Assembly: GCA_022565135.1 (NCBI GenBank)
Contig: JADFKA010000018.1
Location: 1-13,052 of the forward strand
Direction: 5' to 3'
From: Pseudomonadota bacterium
GTDB taxonomy: Bacteria > Pseudomonadota > Gammaproteobacteria > Steroidobacterales > Woeseiaceae
Length of the DNA: 13,052 nucleotides
Positions 7,195-13,052 of this stretch are shown here, one piece after another; positions within the stretch are counted from its first letter, which is position 1, and every line of letters starts with the position of its first letter. Both the position numbers and the translations under genes were made by a program. The notes below the pieces were generated by a model, which was not told the DNA's origin, did no database searches, and saw nothing but the letters and a program-made list of their open reading frames with translations.

Positions 7195-7233
7195 ATGGTG
7201 TTCGTTGCACCTATGCAGTAAGGATAAACACGC

Positions 7234-8220
<987 letters not shown>

Positions 8221-8238
8221 CAGGCAAGGCTGATCCTT

Positions 8239-9801
8239 ATGGACAACAGGATACGAATTTTCGATACGACGTTGCGCGATGGGGAGCAGGCGCCCGGTTG
8301 CAGCATGACACCGGGTGAGAAGCTTAGAATCGCTCAAGCACTGTCCGAGCTGAACGTGGATATTATCGAGGCGGGCTTCCCGGCTGCCTCCCCGGGTGAT
8401 TTCGAATCGGTTAAAGCCATTGCCGACGCAAATCTCGGACCGACGATATGCGGCCTTGCCCGTTGCAACCCGGAAGACATCGAAAAAGTTCACGCAGCCG
8501 TCAAAGGCGCTGACAATCATCGTATTCACGTGTTCGTGGCGACCAGTGAGATTCATCGTGAGTACAAGCTCAAGATGGCCAAAGAGGAAATCATCAAGAT
8601 CGCTGTTGGAGCGATACGCCTGGCTTGCGAACTTGTCGATGATGTTGAGTTTTCACCCGAAGACGCATCCAGAACGGAATTGCCTTATCTCGCGGAAGTA
8701 GTCAGCGCGGCCATCGAAGCGGGAGCAACGACCGTCAATATTCCAGACACGGTTGGCTATACGGTGCCGGGTGAATTCGAATTGCTGTTTCAATACTTGA
8801 CGGAGCATGTCGAAAACATAGACGACATTTGTTTGTCTGTTCATTGTCACGATGACCTCGGCATGGCGGTTGCGAACAGCCTTGCCGCCGTTCGCGCGGG
8901 CGCTCGACAAATAGAGTGCACGATCAACGGCATCGGGGAGCGTGCGGGCAATTGCAGCCTCGAAGAAGTCGTCATGGCCCTCAAGACGCGAGCGGAGTTT
9001 TTTGGCTTGCACACAGACATCGAAACAACTCGCTTGTATCCGACGTCGCGTCTCGTCTCCAGCATCACTGGAATGCATACGCCGCGCAACAAGGCCATCG
9101 TCGGTGAAAATGCGTTCGCACATGAAGCCGGCATTCATCAACACGGCATGCTGCAGAACGCATCGACATACGAAATCATGCGCCCCGAAGATGTTGGGCT
9201 TAGCCGTTCCAACCTGGTACTTGGAAAACACAGTGGTCGCCATGCGTTTCGCAAGCGCGTGCAGGAACTCGGGTTTACACTGGGCGAGCTTGAAACAAAC
9301 CGTGCCTTTCAGGCATTCAAGAAACTGGCCGATCAGAAGAAAGATGTTTACGATGGTGACATTGAAGCCATTATAATGAATGTTGATGGTGCATCAGCCG
9401 GACCCTGGTTTCTAAAGTCGCTGTCCGTGCAAACAAATTCAGGGCAGCCCGCCACGGCGATGGTTATGCTTGTTAACGAGGACGGAACCGAGGTCAATGA
9501 AACAGCGAGTGGCGACGGTCCTGTTGCGGCTGCATTCACGGCGCTGGAAACAGTCACCGGTGTTGCGCTCACGCTAAAGAGCTTCGAGCTGCACAGCGCA
9601 TCGATGGGTGAAGACGCTCAGGGTGAGGTAACGATTGCCGTGGAATACGGCGGATCCAGTTACCGGGGCCGCGCTGCCAACGTCGATATTGTGGAGGCAG
9701 GTAGTCGCGCCTGTCTCGAGGTAATGAACCGGATACTTCGTCGTAACAAACGCACATCGGAAAGTGGCCAGACGACCGCAGTCAGTCGCGCCAGCATTTA
9801 G
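8239..9801 (+). CDS. leuA: 2-isopropylmalate synthase
   Basis: The 520-residue enzyme condenses 2-ketoisovalerate with acetyl-CoA, the committed step of leucine synthesis. The N-terminal TIM barrel starts with FDTTLRDGEQAPG (8-20), including R13, D14 and E16. Metal ligands H202 and H204 lie in HCHDDLGMA, and NGIGERAGNC (230-239) and GIHQHG (298-303) complete the HMGL-like signature. A linker leads to the C-terminal regulatory domain (~390-505), which has SASMGEDAQGEV and YRGRAANVDIVEAGSRA, the usual site of leucine feedback inhibition. Length and domains fit the bacterial LeuA type 1 family; homocitrate or citramalate synthase is much less likely given leuC and leuD next door. The ribosome binding site is only moderate. 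Confidence 0.97.
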   Translation: MDNRIRIFDTTLRDGEQAPGCSMTPGEKLRIAQALSELNVDIIEAGFPAASPGDFESVKAIADANLGPTICGLARCNPEDIEKVHAAVKGADNHRIHVFVATSEIHREYKLKMAKEEIIKIAVGAIRLACELVDDVEFSPEDASRTELPYLAEVVSAAIEAGATTVNIPDTVGYTVPGEFELLFQYLTEHVENIDDICLSVHCHDDLGMAVANSLAAVRAGARQIECTINGIGERAGNCSLEEVVMALKTRAEFFGLHTDIETTRLYPTSRLVSSITGMHTPRNKAIVGENAFAHEAGIHQHGMLQNASTYEIMRPEDVGLSRSNLVLGKHSGRHAFRKRVQELGFTLGELETNRAFQAFKKLADQKKDVYDGDIEAIIMNVDGASAGPWFLKSLSVQTNSGQPATAMVMLVNEDGTEVNETASGDGPVAAAFTALETVTGVALTLKSFELHSASMGEDAQGEVTIAVEYGGSSYRGRAANVDIVEAGSRACLEVMNRILRRNKRTSESGQTTAVSRASI

Positions 9802-9821
9802 AGGACTGCAAGAGCATAAAG

Positions 9822-11222
9822 GTGACTCAAGCGTCAACTCTGTTCGACAAGCTTTGGAACGATCATGTGGTCGTTCCCGAAACGCCCAATGCGCCAGCCG
9901 TGTTGTACATCGACCTGCATATCGTTCACGAAGTAACAACGCCGCAGGCTTTTTCATTGTTAAGAGAAAAGGGCCTGCCTGTGCGGCGCCCGGATTTAAC
10001 CTTGGCGACGATGGATCATTCGACGCCAACAACACCGCTTGCAAGCTTCAAGGATTTACCGATCGTCGCTGATGGCGCTGCGAATCAGATCCGGCAGATG
10101 GAAAAAAACTGTCGCGACTTCGGAATCGAGCTGCTGGGTTTTGGCAGCGAACATCGTGGCATTGTGCATGTCATCGGACCCGAACTCGGCGCGACCCAGC
10201 CCGGCAAGACCATCGTGTGCGGCGATAGCCATTCCAGTACGCACGGCGCCTTTGGCGCCTTCGCCTTCGGCATCGGTACGACCGAAGTTGGACACGTCCT
10301 CGCGACGCAATGTTTGTTGCAACGTAAGCCCAAAACGATGGCGATTAACATAGACGGTCAAATGCCGGACGGTGTGAGCGCGAAGGACCTCATCCTGGCG
10401 ATTATCGGAGAGATCGGCGTCGAAGGCGGTACCGGATACGTCCTGGAGTACCGGGGCAATGCGATCAGGTCATTCAACATGGAGCAACGCATGACTGTTT
10501 GCAACATGTCAATCGAGGCAGGTGCACGCGCTGGTTTGATCGCACCTGACGATACGACGTTTGAGTATCTGCACGGCCGCCCTCGCGTACCCAGGGGTGT
10601 TGATTGGGACAAGGCTGTTACTCGCTGGCAGGCGCTACGCACAGACGATGCTGCGACATACGATAAGTCAGTCACACTGGATGTCCGCTGTTTACAGCCA
10701 ATGGTGACCTTCGGCACAAATCCTGGAATGGTCATTGGCGTAAACGATCCCGTTCCGGATGCCGGCAACGATCCAAGTTTCAGGAAGGCGCTCGACTATA
10801 TGCAGCTCACACCGGGCAAGCCCTTATCGCACAACAGCATCGATGTGGTTTTCATTGGCAGTTGTACAAACGGACGCATAAGTGACCTTGAGCAGGCAGC
10901 GGCGATCCTCAGAGGCCACAAGATTGCGGCGGGTGTTCGAATGCTGGTCGTACCGGGATCGCAGCAAATCAAAAACGAAGCCGAGGCCCGTGGCCTCGAT
11001 ATTATTTTCAAGAAAGCCGGCGCAGAATGGCGCGAGGCTGGTTGTTCAATGTGCATTGGCATGAACGGCGACATTGTCAAGCCCGGACAACTGAGCGTCA
11101 GCACGAGTAATCGAAATTTTGAAGGACGCCAGGGTATTGGCGCACGAACAATACTTGCCAGTCCTGCCACCGCAGCAGCCTCGGCAATCCGCGGGCGTGT
11201 CACGGACCCGCGCAGCATATGA
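9822..11222 (+). CDS. leuC: 3-isopropylmalate dehydratase, large subunit
   Basis: The 466-residue aconitase-family subunit isomerises 2- to 3-isopropylmalate together with LeuD. The 4Fe-4S ligands are C348 (FIGSCTNGR), C408 and C411 (AGCSMCIGMN), agreeing within one residue with E. coli LeuC. Other family landmarks are GDSHSSTHGAFGAFAFGIGTTE (within 134-155), MDHSTPT (64-70) and the ending NRNFEGRQG. The start is GTG at 9822. The resulting N-terminus (TQASTLFDKLWNDHVV) fits the family's usual beginning, and no ATG lies in frame near it. A weak AAGAG stands about seven bases upstream. It lies 20 bases after leuA and overlaps leuD by four. Confidence 0.97.
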   Translation: MTQASTLFDKLWNDHVVVPETPNAPAVLYIDLHIVHEVTTPQAFSLLREKGLPVRRPDLTLATMDHSTPTTPLASFKDLPIVADGAANQIRQMEKNCRDFGIELLGFGSEHRGIVHVIGPELGATQPGKTIVCGDSHSSTHGAFGAFAFGIGTTEVGHVLATQCLLQRKPKTMAINIDGQMPDGVSAKDLILAIIGEIGVEGGTGYVLEYRGNAIRSFNMEQRMTVCNMSIEAGARAGLIAPDDTTFEYLHGRPRVPRGVDWDKAVTRWQALRTDDAATYDKSVTLDVRCLQPMVTFGTNPGMVIGVNDPVPDAGNDPSFRKALDYMQLTPGKPLSHNSIDVVFIGSCTNGRISDLEQAAAILRGHKIAAGVRMLVVPGSQQIKNEAEARGLDIIFKKAGAEWREAGCSMCIGMNGDIVKPGQLSVSTSNRNFEGRQGIGARTILASPATAAASAIRGRVTDPRSI

Positions 11223-11803
11223 AAGCAATCAAACGCATCCAGTCGCGAACCGTCGTACTGGCAACCAAAGACATCGATACGGATCAGATTATTCCGGCGC
11301 GCTTTCTGACAACGACAAGCCGCGAGGGCCTGGGTAAGAATCTTTTTCATGATCTTCGCTACAACAAAGACGGCAGCGACAAGCCCGACTTCCCGTTGAA
11401 TGCGGCGACCGCAAAAGGCTGCGAAATTCTGGTTGCGGGCAGAAACGTCGGCTGCGGCTCCTCTCGCGAGCATGCACCATGGGCTCTGCTCGACTACGGT
11501 TTTCGCGCCGTGATCTCGACCGCAATCGCTGACATATTTCGCAATAACTCTCTCAAAAACGGTCTTGTTCCTGTCGTTGTGGATGACGACCTTCATCAAT
11601 ACCTGCTCAGCAAGCCCGGCATCGAGATTGACATTGATATCGTCGCGTCGACGCTGACGTTGCCGGACGGCAGAGTCGTCGAGTTCCCAATTGATGTTTT
11701 TGCCCGACATTGTCTAATCGAAGGAATCGATCAACTCGGCTACTTGAGAAATCATGCGGACACAATTCAATCCTTTGAGGAGGCGCGCTCCTGGACGCCC
11801 TGA
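11219..11803 (+). CDS. leuD: 3-isopropylmalate dehydratase, small subunit
   Basis: The gene encodes 194 residues, close to the usual ~200 of the proteobacterial type. It supplies the swivelling domain that completes the LeuCD active site. Visible landmarks are TKDIDTDQIIPARFL (16-30), the phosphate/substrate loop GCGSSREHAPWAL (78-90), and FARHCLIEGIDQLG near the end. Its ATG overlaps the leuC stop (ATGA, 11219-11222), as is common for two subunits made in equal amount. The last codons contain the ribosome binding site of leuB and overlap the leuB start. Confidence 0.97.
   Translation: MKAIKRIQSRTVVLATKDIDTDQIIPARFLTTTSREGLGKNLFHDLRYNKDGSDKPDFPLNAATAKGCEILVAGRNVGCGSSREHAPWALLDYGFRAVISTAIADIFRNNSLKNGLVPVVVDDDLHQYLLSKPGIEIDIDIVASTLTLPDGRVVEFPIDVFARHCLIEGIDQLGYLRNHADTIQSFEEARSWTP
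11777..11783 (+). promoter_or_regulatory. Ribosome binding site that fixes the leuB start
   Basis: GAGGAGG lies inside the end of leuD, seven bases before CTG at 11791. An in-frame TGA at 11776-11778 closes the leuB frame immediately upstream, so the start must be downstream of it, and no ATG, GTG or TTG lies between it and the conserved LPGDGIGPEV. The spacing strongly favours CTG 11791 over CTG 11800. Confidence 0.7.
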
Positions 11804-12120
11804 TTACACTCCTGCCCGGGGACGGCATCGGCCCTGAGGTCACAAATTCGGGCCGTGAACTTCTTGAGGTCATCGCGTCCCGACATGGCCACAGTTTCAA
11901 CTTCAATGAACATTTAATCGGTGGCGCTGCTATAGATGCAACGGGGAACCCCTTGCCTGCCAGCACGATATCGAGCTGCAAAGAGAGCGACGCAGTAATT
12001 CTGGGCGCTGTTGGTGGACCGCAGTGGTCCGATCCCAATGCCAGCGTGCGGCCGGAACAGGGGCTCTTGAAACTGCGTGCCGAATTAAGCGTTTTCGCCA
12101 ACATTAGACCCGTCAAAGTC
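11791..12120 (+). pseudogene. leuB: 3-isopropylmalate dehydrogenase, N-terminal third, cut off by a transposase fragment
   Basis: About 110 codons of an enzyme that normally has 350-365 residues. It should oxidise and decarboxylate 3-isopropylmalate with NAD+ as the third step of leucine synthesis. The start LITLLPGDGIGPEV, then GGAAID, DAVILGAVGGPQW and LRAELSVFANIRPVKV, are clear LeuB signatures, and the last includes two arginines that bind the substrate malate moiety. After RPVKV (ends 12120) family similarity stops. The frame continues as IEELVQALVELVD, which is the antisense of a transposase, to a stop at 12226-12228. All downstream catalytic residues (the RELTGG region, the Lys, the metal Asp residues) and the dimer part are missing. 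Translation appears to begin at a CTG overlapping leuD. As the sequence stands the product cannot work; a chimeric assembly is the other explanation. Confidence 0.88.
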
Positions 12121-12681
12121 ATCGAGGAGCTGGTCCAGGCACTTGTAGAGCTTGTGGATCTCCACCAGTTCAAAGCCCGCCCCCAGACAATCGGCCATCG
12201 CGCTGTTGTCGTACCAGTGCCGATGTAGACGCCACTCGCTGCCAGGCTCAATCAGCCGGTAGCAGCTCAACGCCTGGGTGATCAGATCCCAGCGCGTCCC
12301 CTTGCGGCTCGGCTCCAACCGCTTCGCCCAGAACTCATCGAGCCCCAACTGCTCGTACACGTGACAGGCCAGCCAGCATGCGCCCCACTGTCGCGGCCGG
12401 TGCAGTTCCAGATCCTTCAGCCGGATCTGCACCACATCGTCGTCATCAATTTCTACGGGCCGATCCTCGGGAAACAGTGCTATCGTCCGCGGCAATACTG
12501 CTCCATCCTCGAAGACCTCGATGGTCTTGCGCCACGCCTGACGCTGAGAGTCGTTGATCTCACCGAGATAGAGCACTTGGCGCTGAACGACTCGTCCACC
12601 TGTTACCCGGCGGTTCTCGACCACATTCCAGTAACGGTGCTCCTTGCCATCCTTGTTGCGTTTCGTGCAACGTAAGAACAT
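12121..12681 (-). pseudogene. IS1634-like transposase, N-terminal 187 codons only
   Basis: The minus-strand frame opens with MFLRCTKRNKDGKEHRYW, followed by VVENRR, RQVLYLGEINDSQRQAW (34-50) and LIEPGSEWRLHRHWY (142-157), and then HKLYKCLDQLLD (176-187). This is the conserved N-terminal region of large DDE transposases of the IS1634 (IS4-related) group, which usually have 500-600 residues. After D187 the frame reads 11 further codons that are antisense to leuB and then stops at 12085, so two-thirds of the protein are absent, including the DDE catalytic core. It cannot transpose by itself. No clear ribosome binding site precedes the ATG at 12681. The family name comes from recognition of the N-terminal pattern, not from a search. 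Confidence 0.82.
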
Positions 12682-12830
12682 CGTGCACGTAGAATACTGC
12701 GTGTTCGGTAACCCTGAAAAGGGGGTAGGTCTTCACTACAGGCCGTTTAGGCCCATTTCGGGCTCGCCTCGCCTTGGAAATTCGCTACTTACGACGCGAA
12801 AAAAGTTATCGATGGGGTCGAATCCGCTAA
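12121..12830 (-). mobile_element. Truncated insertion sequence; outer end not located
   Basis: The transposase fragment plus its upstream flank make up the remnant. The inner edge (12120/12121) is exact because leuB coding ends there. It falls inside the transposase gene and so is not an IS terminus. The outer edge should lie upstream of the transposase start, between 12682 and about 12830, where no other gene can be seen. The palindrome-rich stretch around 12740-12775 (GGCCGTTTAGGCC and nearby) is a candidate terminal region. Without the opposite IS end, neither terminal inverted repeats nor a target duplication can be defined. Confidence 0.5.
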
Positions 12831-13052
12831 GTCGGGGTAGGGGAGGAGCCCCCCGAAGAGCTGATTCTTCATGTCAGGTCTTGCTCAAGTTGTCAGCAAA
12901 AACGGGCTCAATGGGCCCGTATCTGGAGCCTTATGGAACGGTGGGAAGAGGAGAAGCCCTCCGATCACGTCGAGGAATCCATAGTCTCGGAGATCCGAAA
13001 TCGGCTCCGGACTGAGGAGGCGAAAAGGCGACGAAGGTCGTGGCGAGCCATA
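12831..13052 (+). CDS. Possible zinc-finger anti-sigma-type protein, partial at both ends
   Basis: An open frame of 74 codons runs from just after a TAA at 12828-12830 to the window edge. Codons 14-21 read HVRSCSSC, the H-x3-C-x2-C motif of zf-HC2/ZAS anti-sigma factors. It is followed by a helix with Trp residues and ERWEEEKPSDHVEESIVSEIRNRL, which has the look of the linker (Pro, then a helix ending in RxRL) before a membrane segment in such proteins. The tail RRRRSWRAI would fit the cytoplasmic edge of a transmembrane helix lying outside the window. There is no ATG before the motif, and the first ATG (12933) lies after it. So the gene either starts at a rare codon such as CTG 12861, behind the G-rich GGGGAGGAG, or lost its 5' end to the insertion sequence. 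The call rests on a short motif and is tentative. Confidence 0.35.

Larger units (their letters stand above)
6748..7233. other. Divergent intergenic region between the Ton cluster and the ilv-leu operon
   Basis: These 486 bases hold no gene I can support. Several short frames exist but lack good start sites and family signatures. The right end holds the promoter-like element and the terminator described separately. On the left side, the minus strand is A/T-rich upstream of the DUF3450 gene (TATATA around 6816-6821). It could supply a -10 box, but no good -35 box is paired with it. I looked for a Fur box (GATAATGATTATCATTATC-like), which would be expected for an iron-regulated TonB operon, and see none. 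A 63-codon + frame (7030-7221) runs through the terminator and ends 12 bases before ilvC. It has no run of Leu, Ile or Val codons. Confidence 0.6.

Noticed and set aside
10796..11710. 304-codon minus-strand frame opposite leuC and leuD
   Set aside because: It spans two genuine genes in the other direction and has no family resemblance; a shadow frame.
12644..13015. 123-codon + frame across the transposase start and right flank
   Set aside because: Its first part is antisense to the transposase and the rest has no domain; the overlapping frame with the HxxxCxxC motif looks more like coding sequence.

Overview
The window looks like a chromosomal segment of a gammaproteobacterium. The ketol-acid reductoisomerase and the order ilvC-leuA-leuC-leuD-leuB resemble Xanthomonadales/Chromatiales-type bacteria, and the TonB cluster with a DUF3450 gene and a TtpC-like gene is of a kind known from Vibrio, Shewanella and relatives. 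This placement rests on remembered protein resemblance, not on a search.

Layout. (1) Bases 1-603 hold the C-terminal half of an acyl-CoA dehydrogenase on the + strand. It converges on a minus-strand [2Fe-2S] ferredoxin gene (720-1040), with two palindromes between them. (2) Bases 1173-6747 are one minus-strand gene cluster. In transcription order it encodes a DUF3450 periplasmic protein, a TtpC-like MotA/TolQ/ExbB protein, an ExbB, two tandem ExbD proteins, a TonB and a secreted TPR protein. A 13-bp-stem hairpin separates this cluster from the ferredoxin gene downstream. Together the seven proteins form an inner-membrane, proton-motive-force-driven energy transducer for TonB-dependent outer-membrane receptors; no receptor gene is in the window. 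(3) Bases 6748-7233 are a 486-base divergent intergenic region. On the ilvC side it holds a promoter-like TTGACA-N17-CATGAT and a clear intrinsic terminator just before ilvC, which suggests attenuation. (4) Bases 7234-12120 are a tightly packed + strand operon, ilvC-leuA-leuC-leuD-leuB, for valine/isoleucine (IlvC) and leucine biosynthesis.

(5) leuB is intact only for about 110 codons. At about base 12120 the sequence passes directly into the middle of a minus-strand IS1634-like transposase gene, which is itself cut at codon 187. Both reading frames break at the same point, and neither an IS end nor a target duplication is visible. This is therefore either a deletion/recombination scar or an assembly chimera through a repeated IS. 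Beyond the transposase start, the last ~220 bases hold an open frame with an HxxxCxxC motif like the zinc finger of anti-sigma factors. It runs off the window and may have lost its 5' end.

The points most worth checking are the leuB/transposase junction, the non-ATG (probably CTG) start of leuB, the attenuator-like terminator lacking an obvious control-codon leader peptide, and the duplicated ExbD in the TonB cluster. I see no convincing wholly new system.
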